Part shown: in pieces, positions 42,204 through 51,095 of the stretch | How positions within the stretch are numbered: position 1 is the stretch's first letter | How the letters are laid out: each line of letters starts with the position of its first letter | Position numbers and translations under genes: made by a program | DNA from: CBDDBX01 sp965225955 | GTDB lineage: Bacteria > Acidobacteriota > Aminicenantia > UBA2199 | NCBI GenBank assembly: GCA_965225955.1 | Contig: CBDDBX010000019.1 | Location: forward strand, 1 to 64,000 | Length of the DNA stretch: 64,000 nt | Reading direction: 5' to 3' | Notes under the pieces: model-generated | Database searches by the model: none | What the model saw: only the letters and a program-made list of their open reading frames with translations | What the model was told of the DNA's origin: nothing

Positions 42204-44597
42204 ATGAACTTTTTTAAAGAGCTGGGATTAAAGACTAAGCTTGTAGTGCTGTTTCTTATAATAGGGGCAGTGCCAATGGCTGTTGTAGGGGTAATGGCCG
42301 TAAATAATGGAAGTGGAGCTTTAAGTGGTAGTTCTTTCGAAAAACTTGATGCTGTAAGAGAGATAAAAAAAGGTCAGCTTGAGAGTTTCTTCAATGAGAG
42401 CGTTGGAGATGCAAAGGTTTTTGCTTCAATGCCTTTTGTATCTGAAGCTGTTAAAAACCTTGATACAGTAAGTAAAGAGGCCAAGTCCAAAGGTTTCAGA
42501 GGTAAGAAGCTGCTGGATTATCCTCCATACAAAGAGGAGTTTGATAAGTACTTCTCCTTTGTAAAGAAGTATATGGATACATACGGTTATTATGATGTCT
42601 TTTTGTTGTCTCCTAATAGCGGACGTGTTCTTCTGACTGTTGCTCTGAAAAATGATTTCGGAACAGAGCTGAAAAGTGAAGATCACCATTTTGCTGTTAA
42701 ATGGCAGGAAGTCAAAAAAAATAAGAGAACCGGAATAACAGATTTTGAATCTTATGAAATATCAGATAATGAGCCTGCAATGTTTATTGTGGAACCAGCT
42801 TATAAAAACGGACAGTATGTAGGAGCTATAGGGTTTCAGATATCAATTAAAACAATAAACAGTATTGTTACTGAGCAGAAAGCCGGGATGGGGATGAGTG
42901 GAGGGTCTTATCTTGTGGGACCTGATTTCTATTTGAGAAGTAACAGTAGTGTGAAGCACACCCCCAAAACAATACGTGAATCTTTTCTTAAAGATATGAA
43001 GGTTGATAATGAAGCTGTAAGAGATGCTCTCAGAGGAAATCACGGCGATACAGTCTACATGGTTAATGCCGGAGGAGAAGAGGTTGAGGTTCAATCGGCT
43101 TATACAACTGTTAATGTAGGAAATTTTAAATGGGCTCTTATGGTTGAAGTCAATGCAGATGAGGTGAGAGAGCCAATAACCTCTCTGGTAACCTCTATTA
43201 CAGTACTGGGTAGTATTGTTATACTCTGTATTCTGGGAGTTTCGTTTCTTGTAGGAGCTTCAGTTTCCAATCCTGTTCTTAAATGTAGTGAATATGCAAA
43301 AGTTGTTGCAGAGGGAAACTTCAACAGTACTCTGAATGTTGAGCAGTCTGATGAGGTGGGAGTCCTTGCAGACTCCATGAGGAATATGGTACACAGGCTT
43401 CAGTCAGCTCTTGAAGAGTCACAGAGAATGATGGAGATTGTTGAGAAGCAGTCAGCTTATCAGGCTGCAGAAGTAGACAAGCTTATCGGGGTACTTGAAA
43501 AGGTTGCGGTAGGGAACCTTAATGCAAAACTTACACCGGGAGTCTGTGATAAAGATACAGAGGCAATTCATAATAATTTTGCAATGATCGGCAGTAGCCT
43601 TGATTCTCTGACCGGAGCTATGCATATGATAGCAGAAAAGAGCAGGGACGTTGCAAATGGAAACCTGATGGTGGAACTGAGAAAAAGGTCAGATCAGGAC
43701 GAACTGATTGAGGCTCTGTCAGATATGGTTACTGCTATAAGAGGAGTTTTGAGAGATGTTAGTAAAGCTTCTGAAAATGTAGCATCAGGTAGTGCCCAGC
43801 TCAGTAGTTCTGCCCAGTCCCTTGCAGAAGGTGCAGCAGAGCAGGCATCCTCAATTGAGGAGATCTCTTCTGCTATGGAAGAGATAGGAGCCAATATTGA
43901 ACAGAATAGCGAGAATTCAGGTTTAACAGAGAAGATGGCTCTTACAGCAGCTGAAGACGCTGATGAGAGTGGAGGAGCTGTTAACAGTGCTGTAACAGCA
44001 ATGAAAGATATTGCAGAGAAGATAACTATTGTACAGGAGATTGCAAGGCAGACAAATCTTCTGGCTCTTAATGCAGCAATTGAGGCTGCCAGAGCCGGAG
44101 ATGCAGGTAGAGGTTTTGCGGTTGTAGCATCTGAAGTGAGAAAACTTGCTGAAAGGAGCCAGAGTTCTGCTTCTGAGATAACAGATGTCGCCGGATCTAC
44201 TGTAACTGTTGCTGAACAGGCAGGTACTAAATTAACCCAGCTTGTGCCTAATATTAAAAAAACAGCAGATCTTGTTCAGGAGATCAGTGCTGCAAGTTCT
44301 GAACAGAATAGTGGGGTTATGCAGATTAACAGTGCTATACAGCAGTTTGATAAAGTTATACAGCAGAATGCCGGAGCTTCAGAAGAGATGGCTTCGACTG
44401 CTGAAGAACTCTCATCCCAGGCAGAATTTCTTAAAAGCAGTGTCAGTTTTTTTGATATTGGGGATAGTCGAAGTATGAGCGGGTCTGCGCAGTTAAGTAA
44501 CTCCGGTAATGATAGATACAGTCTTCCCGAAAGTATTGAAGAACCAGAAGCATCTAATGGGGCAGACCATTATGATGAGAATTTTGAGAGATTTTAA
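42204..44597 (+). CDS. Methyl-accepting chemotaxis protein 2 with dCache sensor
   Basis: 797 residues. TM1 ~12-32, a periplasmic double-Cache domain (for example YGYYDVFLLSPNSGRVLLTV and PAYKNGQYVGAIGFQISIKTI), TM2 ~330-352, HAMP regions and a signalling hairpin nearly identical to that of MCP1. C-terminus NFERF, again a candidate CheR tether. dCache domains often bind amino acids or carboxylates; here amino acids from the peptide operon are conceivable but not shown. Followed after 5 bp by CheW2. Confidence 0.92.
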   Translation: MNFFKELGLKTKLVVLFLIIGAVPMAVVGVMAVNNGSGALSGSSFEKLDAVREIKKGQLESFFNESVGDAKVFASMPFVSEAVKNLDTVSKEAKSKGFRGKKLLDYPPYKEEFDKYFSFVKKYMDTYGYYDVFLLSPNSGRVLLTVALKNDFGTELKSEDHHFAVKWQEVKKNKRTGITDFESYEISDNEPAMFIVEPAYKNGQYVGAIGFQISIKTINSIVTEQKAGMGMSGGSYLVGPDFYLRSNSSVKHTPKTIRESFLKDMKVDNEAVRDALRGNHGDTVYMVNAGGEEVEVQSAYTTVNVGNFKWALMVEVNADEVREPITSLVTSITVLGSIVILCILGVSFLVGASVSNPVLKCSEYAKVVAEGNFNSTLNVEQSDEVGVLADSMRNMVHRLQSALEESQRMMEIVEKQSAYQAAEVDKLIGVLEKVAVGNLNAKLTPGVCDKDTEAIHNNFAMIGSSLDSLTGAMHMIAEKSRDVANGNLMVELRKRSDQDELIEALSDMVTAIRGVLRDVSKASENVASGSAQLSSSAQSLAEGAAEQASSIEEISSAMEEIGANIEQNSENSGLTEKMALTAAEDADESGGAVNSAVTAMKDIAEKITIVQEIARQTNLLALNAAIEAARAGDAGRGFAVVASEVRKLAERSQSSASEITDVAGSTVTVAEQAGTKLTQLVPNIKKTADLVQEISAASSEQNSGVMQINSAIQQFDKVIQQNAGASEEMASTAEELSSQAEFLKSSVSFFDIGDSRSMSGSAQLSNSGNDRYSLPESIEEPEASNGADHYDENFERF

Positions 44598-44602
44598 TCC
44601 AG

Positions 44603-45103
44603 ATGGAAAAAGAACATATACAGGAAAAAGAGGAGATCAGGTTTGATCAGTATCTGACATTTGAACTGGACAGAGAGATATATGGTATTGAGATTGACCG
44701 GATAAAAGAGGTGCTTGAGTATGTGAAGATAACCCATATTCCCGGTGCACCTGATTTTATGAAGGGAGTAATAAATCTAAGAGGTGGAATTGTTCCTGTT
44801 GCAGATCTCAGATCCAGATTCGGAATGCCTGAGAAAGAGGTAACCGTTAATACCTGCATAATAATTGTGGAGGTATTAATGGAGGGGGATTTTATTCTTC
44901 TTGGAGCGGTTGCTGACTCTGTAAGAGAGGTTGTGGATATTGAGGAGGGACGTATTGAGCCGCCTCCTTCAATGGGAGGAAATGGTGAAGATCGCTATTT
45001 TCTGAGAGGAATGGGCAGGTATGGTGATGATTTCTGTATTCTGCTTGACATTGACAAGCTATGGGGAGAACTTACTGAAGAGATTGCAGCAGATGGGAGA
45101 TGA
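44603..45103 (+). CDS. cheW: CheW coupling protein 2
   Basis: 166 residues: YLTFELDREIYGIEIDRIKEVLEY, FMKGVINLRGGIVPVADLRSRFGMP, GAVADSVREVVDIEEG. Clearly a duplicate of CheW1, differing mainly at both ends. Links MCP2 to CheA. Start ATG 5 bp after the MCP2 stop. Confidence 0.93.
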   Translation: MEKEHIQEKEEIRFDQYLTFELDREIYGIEIDRIKEVLEYVKITHIPGAPDFMKGVINLRGGIVPVADLRSRFGMPEKEVTVNTCIIIVEVLMEGDFILLGAVADSVREVVDIEEGRIEPPPSMGGNGEDRYFLRGMGRYGDDFCILLDIDKLWGELTEEIAADGR

Positions 45104-45109
45104 CTCATA

Positions 45110-45217
45110 TTGATAGTAACTGAGCAGGATGAACTATTGAATATAATAAAAAAAAACAGAAAAAAAAGAGAAAACATCTTAAATAAGTTTAATGAAACAG
45201 ATCGGGGAGTAGTGTAA
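45110..45217 (+). CDS. Possible 35-residue basic helical peptide
   Basis: TTG start 10 bp after a GGGAG, reading LIVTEQDELLNIIKKN...RKKRENILNKF and stopping at 45215-45217. The composition is protein-like and helical, but the start is weak and the stretch is A-rich, so it may be chance. It sits between CheW2 and the STAS gene. Confidence 0.22.
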   Translation: MIVTEQDELLNIIKKNRKKRENILNKFNETDRGVV

Positions 45218-45238
45218 CAGGAGTAGTGGAGGACAAAA

Positions 45239-45577
45239 TTGGTAGATTACTTAACTTTTGAAGAGGATAATGGATTCAGAATTCTTTTTAAGGCTGGTGC
45301 TACAGTCAGCTGCATCGAAATTATTCACAGTGTCCTTGGTATTGCTCTTGAGCATTCCGGGGTAAATATCACTGTTGAGATAGATAATATGGAAGAGGTT
45401 GACTGGTTCTTTATGCAGCTTATTGTCAGCTTTGCCCGGACTCTGGCTGCAAAAGAGCGGAATCTGTATCTGAAAGCCGGAAATATTGATGCTCTCCAAA
45501 GCTTCTGTGCTATTTCAGGTTTTGAACATCTTTTCAGAGAAGATAGTGGCTGCCTGGTTTTTAGTGAGAGGTATTAA
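45239..45577 (+). CDS. STAS-domain chemotaxis protein
   Basis: 112 residues from a TTG start with GGAGG 6 bp upstream; no ATG fits. Predicted alternating strands and helices (VNITVEIDNMEEVDWFFMQLIVSFARTLAAKERNLYLKAG) match STAS domains of the anti-sigma-antagonist type, found in some chemotaxis operons. There is no phosphorylatable Ser/Thr at the usual place (MEEVDWFFMQ), so regulation probably differs from SpoIIAA. Its stop overlaps the CheA start. Confidence 0.65.
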   Translation: MVDYLTFEEDNGFRILFKAGATVSCIEIIHSVLGIALEHSGVNITVEIDNMEEVDWFFMQLIVSFARTLAAKERNLYLKAGNIDALQSFCAISGFEHLFREDSGCLVFSERY

Positions 45578-47538
45578 TGGGACAGTTTGATCAGATATTT
45601 AAAGAAGAATCCATGGAGATGCTTGAAGAGCTTGAAACAACTCTTCTCAGTCTTGAAAAAAGCAGTGAAGACAGTTCCCTGATCGGAAAAGTATTCAGAG
45701 CTCTCCACACAATTAAAGGTTCGGGTGCGATGTTTGGTTTTGAGAAAGTCTCAGGTTTTACTCATGAACTTGAGAATGCCTTCGACCTTGTGAGGAATGG
45801 TAAATTACCTGTTACCAGTGAACTTATTGATATTACCCTGAAATCTTCTGACCTTATAAGAAGAGCTCTTGATGATGAAAGCTGTATTGATGATTGTGGA
45901 GAAGAACTATTACAGAGATTAAAATCTGTTACTGAAGAGGAAGAGGAAAAAGGAGAAGTCGTTGGTGAAGAGGAACCACCACAGACAGATAGTAAAGAGA
46001 GTACTTACAGAATAAAATTTATGCCGGACCCGGATATTCCTGTTGAAGATCTCAACTTTTTTCCGGTATTTGAAAACCTCATGAAGATGGGGCGGTGTTC
46101 AATTCTCGCAAGAACAGAAAACCTGCCTCTTTTCGATACTATAGATCCTGGAAAATGCTACTGTGGCTGGGACATAATAGTTACTACCAGTGCAGACGAA
46201 GCAGCACTGGAAGATGAATTTATATTTGCAGGAGGTAACTCTTCGGTTATTATTGAAGAGGTGGGTGGTGTTGGTTTTGATGCAGAAGAAGACACAAAGA
46301 TAGGTAATATTCTGATAGACAGAGGAGAGGTTAATCAGGATAAAATAGACGAGGTACTTGAAGACAGGAAGAAGCTCGGAGAACTTCTGGTTGAAAAGGG
46401 AGCTGTTACAAGAGATAGTGTTGAAGCTTCACTGGTTGAACAACAGGTTCTGAGAGATAAGGATACAGTCGTAACGGAAAAGAAGGGAGCCACCTCTTTA
46501 AGAGTATCCTCTGAAAAAGTCGATAATATAGTGAATCTTGTGGGAGAGCTGGTTACATTTCAGGCAAGGCTATCCCAGATGAGTATAAATATCGGAGATT
46601 CTGATCTACTTACTCTGGCTGAAGAGGCAGAAAGAATTATATGGGAGTTGAGAGATAATAGTATCAATATGCGCATGATACCTATAGGTTCCACTTTCAG
46701 TCGCTTTAAAAGATTGGTAAGAGATCTCTCCGGTGCTCTGGGTAAAGAGGTTAATCTTAAAATCAGCGGAGGGGAGACAGAACTGGATAAGGCTCTTATT
46801 GAAAAGCTTAATGATCCTCTGATACACATAATAAGAAATAGTATAGACCACGGTATAGAGATTCCTTCCCGAAGAGTAGCAGCAGGGAAGAAACCGGTGG
46901 GTGAGGTATCTCTGGAAGCATTTCATTCCGGCTCAAGTGTTGCAGTGAGAATTAAAGATGATGGAAATGGAATGATAGCTTCAGATATAAGAAAGAAGGC
47001 TATTGAGAAGGGAATAATTGATGAGAACGAGGTTCTTTCTGAAAAAGAGATCTTTAATCTTATTTTTGAACCAGGTTTCTCTACTGCAGAAAAGGTAAGT
47101 GAAGTATCAGGTCGCGGTGTGGGAATGGATGTTGTTAAACGTAATATTGAACTTCTGAGAGGGTCAATTGATGTAGAGAGTGAAGCGGGAAAAGGTACTA
47201 CTATAACTCTGTATATTCCTCTTACTCTTGCAATTATCGAAGGTCTTCTTGTAAAAATAGGGGGAGGGTTCTTTGTTATTCCTCTTGCAGAGGTAAAAGA
47301 GTGTGTAGGTGTCAGACATGAAGAGATTTGTAAAGATTTAAGAAAACGCTATATAAGCCTCAGGGGAGAGGTTATCCCTTATATATACCTGAGGGATGAG
47401 TTGAAGGCTGAAGGAGAACTTCCTCAATATGAGCAGATTGTTATTACAGGCGTAGGGGAGAATGTTGTGGGATTTGTTGTAGATGATGTAATAGGGGGGC
47501 ACCAGACAGTTATTAAATCACTGGGTAAGGGTGTATAG
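45577..47538 (+). CDS. cheA: CheA histidine kinase, C-terminus frameshifted
   Basis: 653 residues as written. Hpt domain with H44 in LHTIKGSG; acidic linker and a P2-like region; dimerisation helices (EKVDNIVNLVGELV); kinase domain with HIIRNSIDHGIE, GFSTAEKVSEVSGRGVGMDVV and GKGTTITLYIPL; CheW-like domain cut short at IKSLGKGV. Removing one G from 47529-47531 and one A from 47551-47553 restores VYRNIKGISGATILGDGTIALILDLSRMV, the normal CheA ending, and would extend the gene to about 47711, overlapping cheR. Loss of this segment should weaken receptor/CheW coupling, so sequence error must be excluded. Confidence 0.88.
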   Translation: MGQFDQIFKEESMEMLEELETTLLSLEKSSEDSSLIGKVFRALHTIKGSGAMFGFEKVSGFTHELENAFDLVRNGKLPVTSELIDITLKSSDLIRRALDDESCIDDCGEELLQRLKSVTEEEEEKGEVVGEEEPPQTDSKESTYRIKFMPDPDIPVEDLNFFPVFENLMKMGRCSILARTENLPLFDTIDPGKCYCGWDIIVTTSADEAALEDEFIFAGGNSSVIIEEVGGVGFDAEEDTKIGNILIDRGEVNQDKIDEVLEDRKKLGELLVEKGAVTRDSVEASLVEQQVLRDKDTVVTEKKGATSLRVSSEKVDNIVNLVGELVTFQARLSQMSINIGDSDLLTLAEEAERIIWELRDNSINMRMIPIGSTFSRFKRLVRDLSGALGKEVNLKISGGETELDKALIEKLNDPLIHIIRNSIDHGIEIPSRRVAAGKKPVGEVSLEAFHSGSSVAVRIKDDGNGMIASDIRKKAIEKGIIDENEVLSEKEIFNLIFEPGFSTAEKVSEVSGRGVGMDVVKRNIELLRGSIDVESEAGKGTTITLYIPLTLAIIEGLLVKIGGGFFVIPLAEVKECVGVRHEEICKDLRKRYISLRGEVIPYIYLRDELKAEGELPQYEQIVITGVGENVVGFVVDDVIGGHQTVIKSLGKGV

Positions 47539-47668
47539 AAATATAAAAGGAAATATCCGGTGCAACTATATTGGGGGATGGCACTATTGCTTTGATACTG
47601 GATTTATCAAGAATGGTTAAAACTGCAATATGGCAGGAGAGATATGTGGATGGAGAGTTAAATAAGAT

Positions 47669-48538
47669 ATGGACGTATACAGAAGTACACTTTCCAGAGA
47701 GAGCTTCATGAAGCTCTCTGAACTTATAGAAAGAGATTACGGAATAAAGATGCCTGACTCCAAAAGGCTTATGCTGGAGTCCCGGCTCAGAAAAAGACTT
47801 GTCAAATTACAGATAAGGAGTTTTGAAGACTACTGCCGTTACATTTTTACCGATGAGGGGCGGAGGGATGAACTGGTTCATATGGTGGATCATGTTACTA
47901 CCAACAAAACAGATTTCTTCAGAGAACCTGATCACTTTGATGTTCTTGTTAATGTTGTTTTGCCAAAAATGGTTGCAGGTTATGGCTCGGGGATAAGCTC
48001 CCGTCTTGTAATATGGAGTGCCGGCTGTTCAACAGGTGAAGAACCTTATACACTTGCAATGGTACTGGCTGAATTTCGTGAGAAGTACCCTGGATTCTCT
48101 TTTGATTATCTGGTACTTGCAACTGATCTGTCAACAAGAGTTCTTGAAAAGGCTAAACTTGGCATATATAGTGAAGAAACAAGTAAAGAGATTCCAGGTG
48201 AAATAAGAAGAAAATATCTGATGAGAAGTAAAGACCCCAGAAAAGAGATAGTAAGAGTTGTACCTGAGATAAGAAACAAAGTAAAGTTCCGGCAGCTCAA
48301 CTTCATTGATGGGGATTTTGGAATGAGAGAACCGATAGATGTGGTTTTTTTCAGAAATGTACAGATCTATTTTGATAAAAAGACCCAGTTTGAAATTGTT
48401 TCAAAAATAGTGAGTTGTATGAGAGAAGGGGGGTATCTGTTTATAGGGCACTCAGAATCTCTGAGCAGTTTTGAGTTGCCTCTTGATGTGCTTGTACCAA
48501 CAGTTTATCGAAAACGTAGTATTCAGGAGGGGGAATGA
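47669..48538 (+). CDS. cheR: CheR chemoreceptor methyltransferase
   Basis: 289 residues. N-terminal helical domain (LSELIERDYGIKMPDSKRLMLESRLRKRL) and AdoMet-binding domain with WSAGCSTGEEPYTLAM, LATDLSTRVLEKA and FFRNVQIYF. Methylates receptor glutamates; the receptor C-terminal xFERF tails would dock on its beta-subdomain (inference). Its last four bases overlap cheB (ATGA). Confidence 0.93.
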   Translation: MDVYRSTLSRESFMKLSELIERDYGIKMPDSKRLMLESRLRKRLVKLQIRSFEDYCRYIFTDEGRRDELVHMVDHVTTNKTDFFREPDHFDVLVNVVLPKMVAGYGSGISSRLVIWSAGCSTGEEPYTLAMVLAEFREKYPGFSFDYLVLATDLSTRVLEKAKLGIYSEETSKEIPGEIRRKYLMRSKDPRKEIVRVVPEIRNKVKFRQLNFIDGDFGMREPIDVVFFRNVQIYFDKKTQFEIVSKIVSCMREGGYLFIGHSESLSSFELPLDVLVPTVYRKRSIQEGE

Positions 48539-49602
48539 GAAAAATAAAGGTATTCATTGTAGATGATTCTGCAGCTGTAAGGCAGGCTCTTCAGTCAGTT
48601 ATGAGTACCGATAACAGAATTGAAGTTATTGGAACTGCTAAGGATCCTTTTCAGGCAGCTGAAAAACTCAGGGATGTTGTGCCGGATGTTATGACTCTGG
48701 ATATCGAAATGCCCAAAATGGACGGTATTACCTTTTTAAGAAAAATAATGACTCAGCATCCTATACCTGTAGTTATCTGCTCAAGTATTGCTGAGCGGAG
48801 TTCAGATGTTGCTCTTAAAGCTCTGGAGTATGGAGCCGTAGATATAATTACAAAACCCAAACTACAGACTAAGCAGTTTTTTGAAGAGTCTGCAATAACA
48901 ATATGTGACACTCTGGTGGCTGCATCCAGGGTCAAAGTTGGAAGAAAGGTAAAACCGGTTCAACCTCCACCGAAGTTATCTGCAGATGCAGTAATGCCCA
49001 GAGCAAGAATAGTAAATAACCATGCAGAAACTGATAAGGTGATAATTGTAGGAGCGTCAACTGGTGGAACAGAAGCTTTACGGGAGTTTCTCTCAGCTCT
49101 TCCGGGAAACGCTCCGGGAGTGGTGATTGTACAACATATGCCTGAGAAATTTACCCGCTCTTTTGCAGAGAGAATGGACATGTGTTGTGCCATGACTGTG
49201 AAAGAGGCAGAAGATAACGATACTGTTATGAGAGGCAGGGTTCTTATTGCACCAGGTAACCGTCACATGCTCATTAAAAGAACAGGATCAAGATATTTTG
49301 TTACATTAAGAGACGGACCTCTGGTTTCAAGACACAGGCCTTCTGTTGATGTACTTTTCAGATCTGCTTCAAAATATGTGGGAAAGAATGGAGTTGGTGT
49401 TATTATGACGGGAATGGGAGATGATGGTGCAAGAGGTATGAAAGAGATGCATGATTCAGGAGCTTACAACATAGCTCAGGATGAAGCTTCATGTGTTGTT
49501 TTCGGTATGCCTAAGGAGGCAATTAACGAGGGGGGAGTAGACAAGATTCTCCACTTAAATGGTATTGCTTCTCACGTATTGACTTATACTGGTTCTAACT
49601 GA
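48535..49602 (+). CDS. cheB: CheB methylesterase/deamidase
   Basis: 355 residues. Receiver domain with D10/D11 and phospho-acceptor D56 in MTLDIEMPKMDG; linker ~125-160; esterase domain with the catalytic Ser in VGASTGGTEAL, His in VQHMPEKFT and Asp in MTGMGDDGARG. Removes receptor methyl groups when phosphorylated by CheA. Followed by CheD, which also deamidates receptors. Confidence 0.94.
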   Translation: MRKIKVFIVDDSAAVRQALQSVMSTDNRIEVIGTAKDPFQAAEKLRDVVPDVMTLDIEMPKMDGITFLRKIMTQHPIPVVICSSIAERSSDVALKALEYGAVDIITKPKLQTKQFFEESAITICDTLVAASRVKVGRKVKPVQPPPKLSADAVMPRARIVNNHAETDKVIIVGASTGGTEALREFLSALPGNAPGVVIVQHMPEKFTRSFAERMDMCCAMTVKEAEDNDTVMRGRVLIAPGNRHMLIKRTGSRYFVTLRDGPLVSRHRPSVDVLFRSASKYVGKNGVGVIMTGMGDDGARGMKEMHDSGAYNIAQDEASCVVFGMPKEAINEGGVDKILHLNGIASHVLTYTGSN

Positions 49603-49619
49603 TTACCTATGGTGCAGAT

Positions 49620-50147
49620 ATGGGGTGGCGGGAGTTTCGAAGTCAGAAAGTTGTTGGTGTCGGAGAGCTGATAGTTTCCGGTAACCTCAATGACATAGTT
49701 GCTACCTACGCTCTTGGTTCATGTATAGGAGTAATCCTTTATGATCCTGAAACTATGGTGGGCGGAATTCTGCATGCTGCTTTACCTGAAGCACCATATA
49801 AAGAAAAGCCAGATATAGTTCCAGAGAGATATGTTAATACAGGAATTCCGCTTCTGTTCAAAAAAGCTTATACCCTTGGAGCAAGTAAAAAAAATATTAA
49901 GATATATCTTGCGGGAGCTTCAAATTTTCTGGGTAAGAATGATGTTTTCAACATAAGTACGGCAAATTATAATGCAACAAAATATATTCTTGAAAAGAAT
50001 GGAGTTGCAGTTGAAAGGGAGTATTGTAATAAGAGTGAAAGTATATCAGTTTTTTTGAGAGTTGAAAGTGGGGAAATTACTGTCAAAACTCCAGGAAAAA
50101 TATTTGATTTAGCGGGTTCTTGCTTCAAAACCTCTAAAAACATATAA
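49620..50147 (+). CDS. cheD: CheD chemoreceptor glutamine deamidase
   Basis: 175 residues. Catalytic C35 in ALGSCIGV and H52 in GILHAALP, plus a YGASNFLG-type loop (LAGASNFLG). Deamidates Gln in receptors; in many species it works with CheC, which is not in this window. The start lacks a clear ribosome site, and translational coupling to cheB (17 bp gap) is likely. Confidence 0.92.
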   Translation: MGWREFRSQKVVGVGELIVSGNLNDIVATYALGSCIGVILYDPETMVGGILHAALPEAPYKEKPDIVPERYVNTGIPLLFKKAYTLGASKKNIKIYLAGASNFLGKNDVFNISTANYNATKYILEKNGVAVEREYCNKSESISVFLRVESGEITVKTPGKIFDLAGSCFKTSKNI

Positions 50148-50154
50148 TAGTGCA

Positions 50155-50766
50155 ATGGATATTTACGAAATTTTAGGATATGTGGCTTCTGTTATTGTTG
50201 CAATTTCACTTATGATGAGTTCTATTGTTAAGCTTAGATGGCTTAATCTTCTTGGAGCTGCGCTGTTTTCACTATACGGCTTTTTAATAGGCGCTCTTCC
50301 TGTAGGCTTTCTGAACCTTTTTATCGCTATTGCAGATATCTATTACTTATATAAGATCTACTCTACAGCAGATGCATTTGAGATACTCAATTTAAGCGGA
50401 GATATGGAGAAAGGGTGGTTCTCTGTTTTTCTTAATGAGTACAGAGAAGAGATAGTAAAATTATTCCCGGATTTTACACTTACAGATGATATGAAAACTG
50501 TGATAATTCTGAGGAATATGGTGCCGGTTTCTGTGTTTAGCGGAAGAGTAACAGAACAGGGTGTTTTCCATGCAGATATAGATTATGTGCTGCCTCAATA
50601 CAGGGATTTTAAAACCGGAACTTTTCTCTATGGTGATAAGCATGGGTTCTTTGAAGACAATAAAATCAGTAAAGTTATCACCTCATCAAATGATCCCCTT
50701 CATGATAAGTATCTCAAAAAGATGGGATTTGAAATAAATGATGAACTCTGGGAGAGGTTTGTTTAA
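50155..50766 (+). CDS. YgjV-like membrane protein with C-terminal soluble domain
   Basis: 203 residues. Three membrane helices in the first ~80 residues (YVASVIVAISLMMSSIVKLRW, LLGAALFSLYGFLIG, FLNLFIAIADIYYLYKIY) match the YgjV/Imp family. The C-terminal ~110 residues are soluble (DDMKTVIILRNMVPVSVFSGRV, then LHDKYLKKMGFE) with an ending reminiscent of GNAT-like folds. Function unknown. 7 bp after cheD and before a terminator, so part of the same operon, possibly fortuitously. Confidence 0.65.
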   Translation: MDIYEILGYVASVIVAISLMMSSIVKLRWLNLLGAALFSLYGFLIGALPVGFLNLFIAIADIYYLYKIYSTADAFEILNLSGDMEKGWFSVFLNEYREEIVKLFPDFTLTDDMKTVIILRNMVPVSVFSGRVTEQGVFHADIDYVLPQYRDFKTGTFLYGDKHGFFEDNKISKVITSSNDPLHDKYLKKMGFEINDELWERFV

Positions 50767-50810
50767 GAGCACAAAAAATGGGAAGCAGGATTTGTTAATA
50801 GATTGACCTG

Positions 50811-50859
50811 TAGGGTAGGAGCCATGTCTCCTACCGTTTTTTATTTCAAGACAGTCATA
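50811..50859 (+). repeat. Dispersed hairpin repeat, copy 1 (acts as terminator)
   Basis: GGTAGGAG (50814-50821) and CTCCTACC (50828-50835) form an 8-bp stem followed by G and T6, a good terminator for the chemotaxis operon. The hairpin and the flanking TTTATTTCAAG.CAGTC are repeated at 52094-52143. Confidence 0.65.
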
Positions 50860-51095
50860 ACAACAAAACAAACCAACAAATAATATACACTTTGGTTTAC
50901 CTTTTGCTCAGTTTTTGTAGTTTTGCGATACATGATTGTACAGAAACGCATCTACAGTTAAGTGAGTGTCTGCCGCGTGTTTGTCTGTGCTGGTCTGTGA
51001 GGGGCCTTGATTGTCAGTGTTTGTGTAGCGGTAAATATAAAAATTATATTGGTTTTGAGGCAGCCGGATTTTTGACTGCCCCAGTCAATTCATTA
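50860..51095. other. Gene-free stretch
   Basis: Between the terminator and the DUF5694-like gene. The + strand is unusually T/G-rich around 50940-51010. A short inverted repeat TTGACTG/CAGTCAA lies at 51072-51088 near the end of the minus-strand gene. I see no gene here. Confidence 0.4.
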
